Below the pieces are notes generated by a model. That model worked only from the letters and a program-made list of their open reading frames with translations, ran no database searches and had not been told where the DNA came from. From NCBI GenBank assembly GCA_963726315.1, contig CAVSBZ010000004.1, positions 1-64,000 on the forward strand: a DNA stretch of 64,000 nt. Reading direction: 5' to 3'. Below are positions 45,609 through 55,133 of this stretch, in pieces (positions within the stretch are counted from its first letter, which is position 1; each line of letters begins with the position of its first letter). Both the position numbers and the translations under genes were made by a program. This stretch comes from FEB-25 sp963726315 (GTDB lineage Bacteria > Chloroflexota > Anaerolineae > Anaerolineales > UBA4823).

Positions 45609-46112
45609 ATGAAAATTGGGATTGATTGTCGCGCTGCTTCAAATCCCCACAGGGGAGGGTTTAAAACCTATACTGAAAATTTATTATATGGATTAACCCA
45701 ACTCCACGATAACAACAAATATATCACCTACTTTGACCGTGCTCATTCGTTAGAGTTTATGCTTCCGGATAGGTTTAGTCCAAAGGTGGTAAAAGGGACT
45801 CCTAAATACATAGGAACGATTTTTCGGGAACTGTACCGGCTACCAAAGCATGTTAAATCAGATCATGTTGACCTTCTCCATTCAACTTGTAATACTACTC
45901 CTTTTCTGAATAAATTTACTAGTGTTCTTACTCTTCACGATGTGATTGCACTCACTGAACCGCAAATAAGCAATCAGTTTTCGTTTATATCGATGATTCT
46001 AAAATTGATCAGTTTATATACTAGATTTGCTATACCGATTAGTGTTAAACATGCCGCAGCGATAATTACTGTCTCTAATTATGAAAAACAGCAAATTATA
46101 AATTACTTTTAA
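45609..46112 (+). CDS. GT4 glycosyltransferase (mannosyltransferase-like), N-terminal part (frameshifted)
   Basis: N-terminal GT-B domain (MKIGIDCRAASNPHRGGFKTYTENLL, DLLHSTCNTTPF, VLTLHDVIAL, AAIITVSNYEKQQIINYF). The T run at 46107-46110 has one T too many: with three T the protein would read NYFNVPSEKVFVTHLAPS. The frame instead ends in TAA at 46110-46112. This kind of start is common in GT4 enzymes that act on mannose or related sugars. Confidence 0.84.
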   Translation: MKIGIDCRAASNPHRGGFKTYTENLLYGLTQLHDNNKYITYFDRAHSLEFMLPDRFSPKVVKGTPKYIGTIFRELYRLPKHVKSDHVDLLHSTCNTTPFLNKFTSVLTLHDVIALTEPQISNQFSFISMILKLISLYTRFAIPISVKHAAAIITVSNYEKQQIINYF

Positions 46113-46788
46113 TGTGCCGTCTGAAAAGGTATTTGTAACACACCTGGCGCCGAGCAGTTCCTTCCATCCGTTGAAAGCGGAAGAAAAAGCTTTCGCAAAA
46201 CAAGTAATAAGAGATTTTAAATTAGACAAACCTTACATCATCGGTATTGGTTATGAGCCAAGGAAAAATCTTGCTGCTCTGATCAAAGCATTTCAATCCC
46301 TACCAGAAAACTTAAAGGAACAATATATGCTTGCCCTTGTAATTGCAAACCAAGGCATCGCTTTGAAAATGGATCATCAATTTCAACAAAATGGTCTAAC
46401 TGGCTTGATAAAAATCATACACGGGATTGATAATACAATGCTGAATATTCTTTACGGAATGTCAGATGTTATGGTCTTTCCTTCTTTGCGTGAAGGTTTT
46501 GGATTACCTCCTTTAGAAGCCATGGCTTGTGGAACACCAGTTATTGCCTCGAATGCTTCCTCAATGCCCGAGGTTTTAGGAAACGCAGCATTAAGCATCA
46601 ATCCCCTGGATATTCGTGAAATTTCTAATGCAATTATTGCAATTTTGGAGAACTCAAACTTACGAAAACATTTATTGGGAGCTGGATTAAAACGGTCGAA
46701 TGAGTTTTCCTGGGAACGGACAGCCTTGGAAACTACTAAAGTTTATGACTGGGTGGTAGCTGAAAAGCAAAGAATAATAAACCCCTGA
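46108..46788 (+). CDS. GT4 glycosyltransferase (mannosyltransferase-like), C-terminal part
   Basis: Continuation after the T-run frameshift. It has NVPSEKVFVTHLAPS, YIIGIGYEPRKNLAALIKAF, the donor-binding core (VMVFPSLREGFGLPPLEAMACGTPVIASNASSMPEVLGNAAL), and ISNAIIAIL. The E-x7-E motif is intact (EGFGLPPLE). Joined length is about 393 residues, normal for the family. A GTG at 46114 could start a shorter reading. Confidence 0.86.
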   Translation, partial: FNVPSEKVFVTHLAPSSSFHPLKAEEKAFAKQVIRDFKLDKPYIIGIGYEPRKNLAALIKAFQSLPENLKEQYMLALVIANQGIALKMDHQFQQNGLTGLIKIIHGIDNTMLNILYGMSDVMVFPSLREGFGLPPLEAMACGTPVIASNASSMPEVLGNAALSINPLDIREISNAIIAILENSNLRKHLLGAGLKRSNEFSWERTALETTKVYDWVVAEKQRIINP

Positions 46789-46858
46789 TTTTTTCACCAG
46801 ATATATAGCTATATTAATAATTTTCCTTTTCATTTGGGATATATATCTCAGGTATGCA

Positions 46859-48106
46859 TTGAAAAATATCCTATTCCTCTCTCAACTCTTACCGTTTCCT
46901 CCAGATGCCGGACCGAAAGTACGATCCTATTACGTCCTCCGTCACCTTACACTAACACACAAGGTCACCTTGCTGGCCTTTTCCCGGCCGGATGACTCCC
47001 CTGAGGCCATTCAGCATCTTCGTGAAATCTGCGAAGACGTTCACCTTGTACCTATTCGCCGTAGTCAAACACTAAATCTAATCTCCATGGTAAACAGCCT
47101 GCTGAAAAGGACATCTTTTATTATCGAACGCGATTTTGTACCGGAAATGGCGCAAGCAATTGACCGAGTACTTCAAGAAAAACCTTTTGACGTTGTACAT
47201 TCAGACCAGCTATGGATGGCACAATATGGAATACGGGCAAAACAATTGGCGCCAAAAATAATGCTTGTATTGGACGAGCATAATGCCTGTTTTAAGATTT
47301 GGCAGAGATTAGCTGCAGGCGAGCATAATCCTATAAAACGATTGTTATTGGAAAATGAATGGCGAAAGCTGCGAGCATTCGAAGCTAAAGCCTGCTCCTG
47401 TTTTAATCGTATAGTAACTGTAACCGACGAGGATTGTCACACGATACAAAACCTTATTGATTCGAACAGCAGACCTACAAATCCAATCCAACCAAAGCAT
47501 TCAGTTGAAAATTTAGTTACAATACCTATCTGCGTCGATACAGAGTCAGTTGTTCCTGTCCAGCCAATCGCAGGATCTTTAGATGTGCTTCACCTTGGTA
47601 CGATGTTCTGGATGCCAAACATTGAAGGGGTTTTGTGGTTTTCCCGACAAGTTTGGCCAAAAGTGGTTGCACAGATCCCTGAAGCTACCTTTACGATCGC
47701 GGGTAAAAATCCTCCCGCTGAGATACGCTCACTAACCAAAAATGGAATCGGCAGTTCATCTATACGTGTAACAGGCTATGTTCCTGACCCAACGCCATTC
47801 TTAGAAAGGACCGGTGCCTTTATCGTCCCACTACTCTCTGGAGGTGGAATGCGAGTGAAGATAATAGATGCCTGGCGTTGGGGCTTACCAATTATTTCCA
47901 CCAGCCTCGGCGCAGAGGGAATCCGCTGTATACCGGGTGAAAATATCCTTATCGCAGACGATCCACTCGCTTTTGCACAGGCAATTATAAAAGTACTGCA
48001 GGAACACTCTTTGGCAGAGCGGTTACGATTGAATGGCCGGCGTTGGGTGGAAGAAAACTTTAATTGGCGCACTGAATACACTCGATGGGACGGGATCTAT
48101 AGTTGA
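46859..48106 (+). CDS. GT4 glycosyltransferase (TIGR03087-like)
   Basis: Family 4 enzyme of 415 residues, intact. It begins ILFLSQLLPFPPDAGPKVRSYYVLRHL and KVTLLAFSRPDD, closely like the enzymes at 39481 and 49835. The C-terminal domain has VLHLGTMFWMPNIEGVLWFSRQVWP, VTGYVPDPTPFLERTGAFIVPLLSGGGMRVKIIDAWRWGLPIISTSLGAEGI and NFNWRTEYTRW. The start is TTG, with a weak AGGT about 6 bases upstream. It shares its fold and gene type with its paralogs, so local duplication is likely. Confidence 0.87.
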   Translation: MKNILFLSQLLPFPPDAGPKVRSYYVLRHLTLTHKVTLLAFSRPDDSPEAIQHLREICEDVHLVPIRRSQTLNLISMVNSLLKRTSFIIERDFVPEMAQAIDRVLQEKPFDVVHSDQLWMAQYGIRAKQLAPKIMLVLDEHNACFKIWQRLAAGEHNPIKRLLLENEWRKLRAFEAKACSCFNRIVTVTDEDCHTIQNLIDSNSRPTNPIQPKHSVENLVTIPICVDTESVVPVQPIAGSLDVLHLGTMFWMPNIEGVLWFSRQVWPKVVAQIPEATFTIAGKNPPAEIRSLTKNGIGSSSIRVTGYVPDPTPFLERTGAFIVPLLSGGGMRVKIIDAWRWGLPIISTSLGAEGIRCIPGENILIADDPLAFAQAIIKVLQEHSLAERLRLNGRRWVEENFNWRTEYTRWDGIYS

Positions 48107-48295
48107 TATTTCTGCTATCACAGTATGATCTAGAACACTATTGATTCGAATTATTAACGGCGCGTGAATTAATCAGACGTTTATGAATATCAAATATTCA
48201 GAATATCTATAATAATATTCTGATTTCATCATCATTTTCAAATTAGCTTATTAATCGGTATTCAATGAATTGTATAAGGGACTTGAGATAGAAAA

Positions 48296-49657
48296 ATGAC
48301 CATACTCCATCGACGCTGGTTAATTGCTATTATTGTTGTTTCTGTCTTGTTGCGCGTTGTCGCTTCCATTTACTTGGGTAACACTGTTGTTGATATGCCT
48401 GGTACTAATGATCAAATTTCATACGATGCCCTTGCTCAGCGCGTAATTACCGGTCATGGTTTTAGCTTCGGGCAACCCTGGTGGCCTGCGACAGCAGCAA
48501 ATGCCCCAACAGCACATTGGTCTTTTCTTTATACCTTGTACCTGGCTGCAGTTTATGAATTGTTTGGAATTGTCCCTCTGGCTGCGCGCATCATTCAGGC
48601 AGTTATTGCGGGTATATTGATGCCCCTCCTATTATTCAGGTTAGGGAAACGGACATTTGGTCCGCGCATTGGTTTGGTTGCGGCAGCTATATCAGCTATT
48701 TATATATATTTCTTTTATTATGCCGCTTCATTAATGACTGAGACTTTTTTTATCCTTGGAATTCTCTGGAGTTTTGATATCGCCATTGGTATACGCTATA
48801 CACAAACCCCTAGAACGAGCCAATGGATTTTATTAGGGTTGGCCATATTGGTAACCACACTCACCAGGCAAACTTTCTTACCGATTATTGGCTTGATCGG
48901 TCTGTGGTTATGGTACGCGGCGAAGGGAATGCGATTAAAGATAGTCAAAGGCTTTTCCATATCAATCGTCATACTGATTCTCGGGATTGTTCCGTGGACC
49001 ATCCGTAATTACCGGGTTTTTCACCAATTCGTCCTATTAAATACAAATGCAGGTTATGTTTTTTTCTTGGCAAATCAACCAATATTTGGAACAAATTTTA
49101 CCAATGAGTTGCCTCAGGGAGTTACTTGGGGTTCCTTTATTCCGCCAGAATTAATTGGGATGGATGAAGCTAGTTTAGAGAAAGCGTTGATGCGCCGGGC
49201 AATTCAGACAATTATTAATGATCCAGGGCGTTACCTATTATTGTCCCTTAGCCGGATTAAAGAGCAATTTAAGTTCTGGCCGACGACGAACAGCTCAAGG
49301 ATCAGTGAAATATCTCGAATTGGATCTTTTGGTTTGTTTCTTCCTTTCATGTGTTATGGCACCTGGTTAGTAATTTTTCGACCCAGGCGATATAACTTGT
49401 TAGATGATCCTGACGTAGATGAGAAATCCTCACATATTACTGCTTGGATAAAAACTCCAGTTGCGTTATGGCTTGGCTTTTTCATCATTTATACACTCAT
49501 GCATCTGGCCACTTGGGCAGCAATACGATACCGGTTAGCAACAGATGGGGTGATGATTATATTCGCTGCGGTGGGTATAGTCGATATATATGATCGGTTG
49601 GCACTGAAAATTGGTCATAAAACAAAAGTTAGGGAAGAAAAAACAATTACTGCATAA
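48296..49657 (+). CDS. GT39/ArnT-like membrane glycosyltransferase (PMT_2 family)
   Basis: Integral membrane protein of 453 residues with about ten helices. The outer loop after helix 1 contains DMPGTNDQISYDALAQRVITGHGFSF, which has the acidic pair expected in GT-C enzymes, followed by YTLYLAAVYELFGIVPLAARIIQAVIAG and SLMTETFFILGILWS. GT-C enzymes take sugars from a polyprenyl phosphate on the outer face. GAGATAG lies about 6 bases before the ATG. It could add a side sugar to the glycan or glycosylate a surface protein (inference). Confidence 0.82.
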   Translation: MTILHRRWLIAIIVVSVLLRVVASIYLGNTVVDMPGTNDQISYDALAQRVITGHGFSFGQPWWPATAANAPTAHWSFLYTLYLAAVYELFGIVPLAARIIQAVIAGILMPLLLFRLGKRTFGPRIGLVAAAISAIYIYFFYYAASLMTETFFILGILWSFDIAIGIRYTQTPRTSQWILLGLAILVTTLTRQTFLPIIGLIGLWLWYAAKGMRLKIVKGFSISIVILILGIVPWTIRNYRVFHQFVLLNTNAGYVFFLANQPIFGTNFTNELPQGVTWGSFIPPELIGMDEASLEKALMRRAIQTIINDPGRYLLLSLSRIKEQFKFWPTTNSSRISEISRIGSFGLFLPFMCYGTWLVIFRPRRYNLLDDPDVDEKSSHITAWIKTPVALWLGFFIIYTLMHLATWAAIRYRLATDGVMIIFAAVGIVDIYDRLALKIGHKTKVREEKTITA

Positions 49658-49834
49658 ATAATTAATGTTTTGTTATGTGATTGATCCTCCTAAAGAATAA
49701 GCCGGTATCTTTGGTAAATATTCCATAAAAATGGGTGATTCATAACTCAATGGCAATATCCAAGATTTAATATTATTATCTATACTTTATCAATTCTTTT
49801 CCCTTTCTCGAGTTTATCAGCACAAAATTAAAAT

Positions 49835-51004
49835 ATGAAAATCTTGTTTATCGCTCCTTATCTTCCCAGTACATTGCGTGTAAGGCCATTTCGTTTAATA
49901 CAATACCTATCCAAGAAACATGAGATTACATTTGTAGGCCTTATCCAACCTGCTTGGACTTCACAATTCCTGAATGATTTGAAACCATTCTGTAGAGACA
50001 TTTATCCCATCAATTTGAATCGACCTACCTGCATTGGTAATAGCCTCCTGGCAATACCATCCAAAAAACCGATGTCCGTAGCTTATTTTTCATCCAGAAA
50101 AATGGATTTACTTATTCGTCGATTAGTCAGAGAATTGAAGTTTGATCTCATTCATACGGAACATATTCGGGCTGCTCCATACGCAGTGGATCTTAAAGGG
50201 CTGCCAAGGTTGTTTGACTCTGTAGATAGCCTGGCGCTTGCTTATGAACGCGGGTGGCGAAATCATCATGGTAGCATAACCAACAGGATCATCGCCTACG
50301 AAGAATGGCTCAAAATGCGTAATTTTGAACCGAAAATGGCACGGTCATTTGATCAGGTCATTGTCAGTTCACCAGTCGATAAAAGAATGCTTTGCTCAAA
50401 CTCTGGTCCAGCCGTCGAAGTGATTACTAATGGCGTTGATCTTGATTATTTCAATTGGGATGGTCAGGAGAAGGATAAAAACTCAATTGTGTTTGTCGGA
50501 GCGATGAATTACTACGTTAATGTCGAAAGCGTTCTCCATTTCTACAATTATATATTTGCTAATGTGCAGAATAAAAATCCGCAAGTTCGTTTTTCAATTG
50601 TCGGCGCCGATCCCAAAAAACCGGTCATTAAATTGACTAGAGATCAATCTGTGGAAGTCACTGGTTATGTTCCTGATATTCGACCGTACATATCTAGAGC
50701 TACTGTTTTTGTGTGCCCAATGGTGGGTGGATCGGGTATCCAAAATAAGCTTCTACAAGCAATGGCGATGGGAACACCCGTTGTAACCTCATCTATTGCT
50801 ATCCAGTCACTCGATGTAAAAGACGGAGAGCATTTATTAGTCGCAGATGAACCACAGAAATTTGCCGAAGCAGTCACTTCATTATTAAATAATAAAAATT
50901 TGCAGAAGAAATTAAGCGTAAACGCTAGAAAATATGTCGAAGAACATCATGATTGGAATACATCCGGCTTAAAACTTGAAGCGGTTTATCGTAAGATTTT
51001 ATAA
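49835..51004 (+). CDS. GT4 glycosyltransferase (TIGR03087-like)
   Basis: Family 4 enzyme of 389 residues, intact. Motifs are MKILFIAPYLPSTLRVRPFRLIQYLSKKHEITFVGL, FDSVDSLALAYERGW, VIVSSPVDKRML, VITNGVDLDYF, IVFVGAMNYYVNVESVLHFYNYIF, VTGYVPDIRPYISRATVFVCPMVGGSGIQNKLLQAMAMGTPVVTS and HHDWNTSGLKLEAVY. It is the third member of this paralogous group in 12 kb. It is the last glycosyltransferase of the plus-strand run. Confidence 0.87.
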   Translation: MKILFIAPYLPSTLRVRPFRLIQYLSKKHEITFVGLIQPAWTSQFLNDLKPFCRDIYPINLNRPTCIGNSLLAIPSKKPMSVAYFSSRKMDLLIRRLVRELKFDLIHTEHIRAAPYAVDLKGLPRLFDSVDSLALAYERGWRNHHGSITNRIIAYEEWLKMRNFEPKMARSFDQVIVSSPVDKRMLCSNSGPAVEVITNGVDLDYFNWDGQEKDKNSIVFVGAMNYYVNVESVLHFYNYIFANVQNKNPQVRFSIVGADPKKPVIKLTRDQSVEVTGYVPDIRPYISRATVFVCPMVGGSGIQNKLLQAMAMGTPVVTSSIAIQSLDVKDGEHLLVADEPQKFAEAVTSLLNNKNLQKKLSVNARKYVEEHHDWNTSGLKLEAVYRKIL

Positions 51005-51525
51005 GATTTTTACAATTTAGTCATTATTCATCGGACATGCTTAATAATCAGTCGAAAATATAAAAAATACGACTTACTTCTATTTTACTTGTCCTTCTTT
51101 GAAGCAGAATTTTTGAGCCGAAAACTCAATGCAATATATATCAATCTAAACCGGCAAGGATAAGCAATCATAGTGTGCTGTATTTAGGTCGAATCGATAT
51201 ATCCATTTATTTTCCCCAAGAAAATAGCCTGTCACATTACATAATTGTAAAGACACGAGGAAATGTTTTAGGCAAATAACCACTATAATAAGCAAGAGTG
51301 AACAAGCCTCCAAAATGGAGGCATACATTAAGATAATTTCGTTCGCTTGCATAGTGTTTTTGATCGAAAGTGATTAACTATTAGTGGATGGGCTGCCGAA
51401 AGTTTTTTTACCTGCTGATCGATATGTACTTAAATGATATTTTATAAATCTAGTTATCTTCAATAAAATCGTTTTGTGTGTAGGCAACTTAATAAGGCAT
51501 CTATAAGGAATTATTTAGGTGAAAT
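51005..51525. other. Gene-free AT-rich stretch before the acyl carrier protein
   Basis: These 521 bases hold no coding frame with a ribosome-binding site or family signal on either strand. A minus-strand frame at 51146-51352 looks like chance. The end carries the AGGTGAA ribosome-binding site of the next gene. This gap marks the change from the glycosyltransferase block to the ACP/NadE block. Confidence 0.35.
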
Positions 51526-51771
51526 ATGACGATTGAGGAGCAAATAAAGGAGTTTATTTCTCATAACCTCTTATTCAGCAACAATGGTTTCCCCTATGGA
51601 GAAAAAGATTCATTCCTTGATAAAGGAATTGTTGATTCCATCGGCATAATGGAACTGGTGGCATTCGTCGAAGAAAATTTCAAGATCTCCGTGGAAAACT
51701 CGGAAATTACTCCCATGAACTTTGATTCGGTCGCTCAATTAGCAGATTACGTACGATATAAAATGAGCTAG
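51526..51771 (+). CDS. Acyl carrier protein
   Basis: An 81-residue carrier protein with AGGTGAA about 5 bases before the ATG. Ser38, in GIVDSIGIMELV, is the site for 4'-phosphopantetheine, and the surrounding helix pattern (SFLDKG...DS-x-G-x-x-E-L) is that of carriers in biosynthetic clusters rather than the housekeeping AcpP (which has DSL and a more acidic body). Its likely partner is the AMP-forming acyl ligase on the minus strand at 61026-62508 (inference). The NadE-like gene follows 259 bases later. Confidence 0.87.
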   Translation: MTIEEQIKEFISHNLLFSNNGFPYGEKDSFLDKGIVDSIGIMELVAFVEENFKISVENSEITPMNFDSVAQLADYVRYKMS

Positions 51772-52030
51772 GCAGTCTATTTGGGAATTATTAGCTTCTA
51801 AGCTAATTTATTAACTTAAATAATTTGTAAAGCCGAAGTAATCATCTTTCTAAAATCGTAGCACCTATATTTGAAAAGCAATCCGTAATGTGTTAGGAAA
51901 TCAGTACATCTTCTACCTGCAATACCCATCTCGTTACTTGATGATCTTCCAAAAACAATTACTGTGAAAATATAATTAGTCTGACCAGAGAAAATTCAGT
52001 TGCACTTAGATTGTGTGAAAAAGGTGGAGA

Positions 52031-52996
52031 ATGATCCAGAACCAATTGCTCTCGATTGATCCCGAGAAAGAGTCACAACGCATAATTAAACTACTTCAGG
52101 AGACAGTGCGCAAGAATATGCGTCGTTATGGAGCAGTGGTCGGTATCAGTGGCGGAATCGACTCGTCAGTTGTGCTGGCTTTGTGCGTGCGGGCATTCGG
52201 ATCGGATCATGTTTTAGGAATCATGATGCCGGAGAAGGAATCAAGTCCTGAGTCGCGCGAAATTGCGTCTATGTTAGCCGAGAATTTCGGTGTGGTTTCT
52301 TTTCTCGAAGAGATCACCTCAGTTCTCACAGCTTTCGGATGTTACCAGGAACGGGATAAGGCAGTACGAAGACTGTTTCCTGAATATGATCCTGATACTG
52401 GTTACAAATGTAAAATTATCCTCCCGCCTGATCTTCTCGACAGCGACGTCTTGAATTTCTTCTCATTGTCGATCACTGATCCGGACGGCCACGAAAAATC
52501 GATGCGTTTACCGCTGCAGGAATTCCTAAACATTGTTGCCGCGATGAATTTAAAGCAGCGCACGCGCATGACTTATTTATATTTATATGCAGAGAAACAT
52601 AATTATGCAGTTGCTGGAACAGCCAATAAAAATGAGCATGATCTTGGATTCTTCGTCAAGTATGGCGATGGGGGTGCTGATATCCAACCTATTGCCCATC
52701 TATTCAAGACCCAGGTTTACCAATTGGCAGAATACCTGCAAATCCCGGAGGTTATCAGGAACCGCCCCCCAACTACCGACACCTACAGCGCTGGTAGCTC
52801 GCAGCAGGAATTTTTCTACCGCCTGCCATTTGAGTTATTAGACACACTCTGGTACGCACAGGAAAGTTGCATGCCAATCGCTGAAGCTGCTAAACTGACC
52901 GACCTGAGTGAAATTCAAGTCCAGCGTGCCTGGAACGATATTCTGCGGAAAAAACGGACAACCGACTACTTGCGAATGCAGCCCATTACCTTATGA
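52031..52996 (+). CDS. nadE: NadE-like ATP-dependent amide synthetase (NAD synthase family)
   Basis: A 321-residue enzyme of the ammonia-dependent NAD synthase family, with no glutaminase domain. The PP-loop SGGIDSS is at 40-46; ANKNEHDLGFFVKYGDGGADIQPIAHLFKTQVYQL is the family core. The C-terminal part (PPTTDTYSAGSSQQEFFYRLPFELLDTLWY) is the divergent form I associate with polysaccharide and acyl-carrier loci rather than with housekeeping NadE; that association is from memory. AAGGTGGAG lies 5 bases before the ATG. True NAD synthesis remains possible; amidation of a carboxylate in a glycan or acyl chain is the alternative. Confidence 0.82.
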   Translation: MIQNQLLSIDPEKESQRIIKLLQETVRKNMRRYGAVVGISGGIDSSVVLALCVRAFGSDHVLGIMMPEKESSPESREIASMLAENFGVVSFLEEITSVLTAFGCYQERDKAVRRLFPEYDPDTGYKCKIILPPDLLDSDVLNFFSLSITDPDGHEKSMRLPLQEFLNIVAAMNLKQRTRMTYLYLYAEKHNYAVAGTANKNEHDLGFFVKYGDGGADIQPIAHLFKTQVYQLAEYLQIPEVIRNRPPTTDTYSAGSSQQEFFYRLPFELLDTLWYAQESCMPIAEAAKLTDLSEIQVQRAWNDILRKKRTTDYLRMQPITL

Positions 52997-53328
52997 TAAC
53001 TGAAGTATGTCCACCTCACTGGGAAGCTTAGTTCATCGCCGCAACCATCTACTGGATGTTATACTGACAACGGAGATAAGAGTAATACCGCATCAATAAT
53101 CAGCGTAATAATCTAGGATGCTTTCATTACTAGGTATACAAAAGCACAACTAGAGAACATACGATTATTATTGAACAAAACTGAATGGTAAGCTCAATAT
53201 ATCTTAGAATAATGATTAGACTAAGTGATTATTACCGGTTTATAATGATATCAAAGAGTGCAAACGCTTGATGTTCTCTGAATCTTCGTGTATCCTTTCT
53301 AAGAACTATTGGTAAATGGAGCTCTTTC
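52997..53328. other. Gene-free stretch before the Wzz/kinase gene
   Basis: No frame with coding features is seen in these 332 bases. The end carries the GGAG ribosome-binding site of the next gene (8 bases before its ATG). Confidence 0.3.
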
Positions 53329-54114
53329 ATGGAATTACGTAAGTATTTTAGGATCGTCTGGAAGTGGTGGTGGTTAGTTTTGATTGCAGTATTTATAGCA
53401 TCTGCTTCAAGCTATTATGCCAGCAAGAAAGCCATTCCCCAATATCGCAGTAAGACGACATTAATGGTCGGCAGGGTTACCCAGAATCCCGATCCCAATT
53501 CAGCTGAGTTATATTTAGGTCAGCAGCTTGCCAGCACCTATATGCAAATGGTTACGCGGGAGCCTGTATTACGCGCAACTGTGGAAAGTTTTGGGTGGAA
53601 TATCGGCTGGGAACAGATTGCTCCGAAAATTACCGCGAATGTCGTTCCAAACACTCAATTAATAGAGATCTATGCCACAGATAGCGATCCTAACTTAGCG
53701 AAAAATCTGGCTGACACTGTAGCCCAACAGCTTATAAAACTCAGCCCCTCAGGATCAAACCAGGTTAGCCAGGAACAATTAATTTTTATCCAAACACAAC
53801 TCGCGGACTTGCAGGAAAAAATCACTGCAGGAAAAAATGATTTAGTGGATCTAAATTCTCAATTGGATGCGGCAAACAGCGCTAGAGAGATTCAGGATAT
53901 ACAGGAAAAGATAAATATATTAGAGACTAAGACCTCCAATTGGCAAGCCACATATGCCGAATTATTAAAATCAATCGAAGGTGGGGACGTAAATACGCTG
54001 AACATTGTAGAAGATGCATCTGTTCCAGGCAGACCGTTCTCGCCCAACACCCGTATGAATGTTTTATTAGCTGCAGCGATCGGATTTGTTCTATCCGTAG
54101 GTGGTATCTTTTAA
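53329..54114 (+). CDS. Wzz-like chain-length regulator domain of a fused Wzz/tyrosine kinase (frameshifted)
   Basis: N-terminal, membrane-spanning part of a polysaccharide copolymerase. It shows the Wzz start (LRKYFRIVWKWWWLVLIAVFIASASSYYASKKAIPQYRSKTTL), a periplasmic coiled-coil (QTQLADLQEKITAGKNDLVDLNSQLD) and the second helix (LLAAAIGFVLSVGGIF) after the P-rich VPGRPFSPN motif. The frame stops at 54112 because a T run is one base short; with five T it would read GGIFLIEYLDDTI into the kinase. It follows the NadE-like gene. Confidence 0.87.
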   Translation: MELRKYFRIVWKWWWLVLIAVFIASASSYYASKKAIPQYRSKTTLMVGRVTQNPDPNSAELYLGQQLASTYMQMVTREPVLRATVESFGWNIGWEQIAPKITANVVPNTQLIEIYATDSDPNLAKNLADTVAQQLIKLSPSGSNQVSQEQLIFIQTQLADLQEKITAGKNDLVDLNSQLDAANSAREIQDIQEKINILETKTSNWQATYAELLKSIEGGDVNTLNIVEDASVPGRPFSPNTRMNVLLAAAIGFVLSVGGIF

Positions 54115-54986
54115 TTGAATACTTGGATGATACGATTCAGTCTCTTGAAGATACTCAACGACTGGTAAATTTACCGACACTCGCCAAGATTGGTCGCATC
54201 AAGGGTAACAAAAAAGAGAGTAAACTGATTGCATTTGATAATCCACACTCGCTTGAAGCTGATTCCTTCCGTATGCTACGGATGAACATTCAATCTATTT
54301 CAGGCTGGCAATCTTTACGGACAATCTTGTTCACCAGTGCTGAACCTTCAGTGGGTAAGAGTGTTACAGTGTCGAATCTTGGAATCGTAATGGCTCAATT
54401 TGGCAACAAGGTGATTTTAGTAGAGGCCGATTTACGAAAACCAGCCATACACAGACTATTTGGTATCACGAATTATAACGGACTAAAAGATTTGATCATT
54501 AAACCCGACTTACTCGTATCAGAATGTTTACGCGATACGAAAATTGAGAATTTAAAGGTCCTTACTTGTGGCTCTGAACAGATCAGCTCAGTTGAGGTTC
54601 TCGGATCTGAGCGGATGAAAAACATCATTAAGGAATTGAGCGGATTAGCTGATGTTGTTTTATTTGATGGTCCGCCGGCACTTATGTTCTCCGACACATT
54701 TCTGCTTGGAAAACTGGTGAGTGGAGTGATCATCGTGTCTAGGGCTGGTAGAACTCGTACGGAACTATTGGTTAGGACCGTAAATGATTTACGTTTAGCA
54801 GGCATAAACCTGTTGGGTGTTGTGATTCAGCAGCGGAAGAGTAGTGATATGGATAAATATCGCTACTACAGGGATTACTCTGAATCGGTTAAGGATCAAA
54901 AGAAAGTAATCCATACCCTCCGTATGCAAAAAAATACCGATGAATTGGTAGTAAAACAGAATAAAGAAAATAAGACGGCATCATAA
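54111..54986 (+). CDS. Bacterial tyrosine kinase domain of the fused Wzz/kinase
   Basis: Continuation of the Wzz part after the one-base deletion at about 54109-54112. It contains LIEYLDDTIQSLEDTQRLVNLPTLAKIG, Walker A SAEPSVGKSVT, Walker A' VILVEADLRKPAIHRLFG, Walker B VVLFDGPPALMFSD, and a C-terminal tyrosine cluster (KYRYYRDY), which is autophosphorylated in BY-kinases. The kinase cycles to control polymer length and export. Joined, the protein is about 553 residues, a normal size for Gram-negative-type fused Wzc-like enzymes but without an extra long loop. Confidence 0.88.
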   Translation, partial: LIEYLDDTIQSLEDTQRLVNLPTLAKIGRIKGNKKESKLIAFDNPHSLEADSFRMLRMNIQSISGWQSLRTILFTSAEPSVGKSVTVSNLGIVMAQFGNKVILVEADLRKPAIHRLFGITNYNGLKDLIIKPDLLVSECLRDTKIENLKVLTCGSEQISSVEVLGSERMKNIIKELSGLADVVLFDGPPALMFSDTFLLGKLVSGVIIVSRAGRTRTELLVRTVNDLRLAGINLLGVVIQQRKSSDMDKYRYYRDYSESVKDQKKVIHTLRMQKNTDELVVKQNKENKTAS

Positions 54987-55027
54987 CCAATAACTTGGAA
55001 ATTTATTATCTTTTCTTTTGATAAAAT

Positions 55028-55067
55028 AATAAGCAAGAAACCGCCTCCAGACGCCTTCTTGCTTATT
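55028..55067 (+). terminator. Rho-independent-like terminator after the Wzz/kinase gene
   Basis: Stem AATAAGCAAGAA / TTCTTGCTTATT (12 pairs, 16-base loop) is followed by TTATTTTATC. It starts 42 bases after the kinase stop codon and ends the plus-strand unit before the next Wzy-like gene. Confidence 0.75.
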
Positions 55068-55133
55068 TTATTTTATCTCCTCAGGTTCTAAATAATTCCG
55101 GGATATCATAATCAATTTAGAAAAACTCGATTG

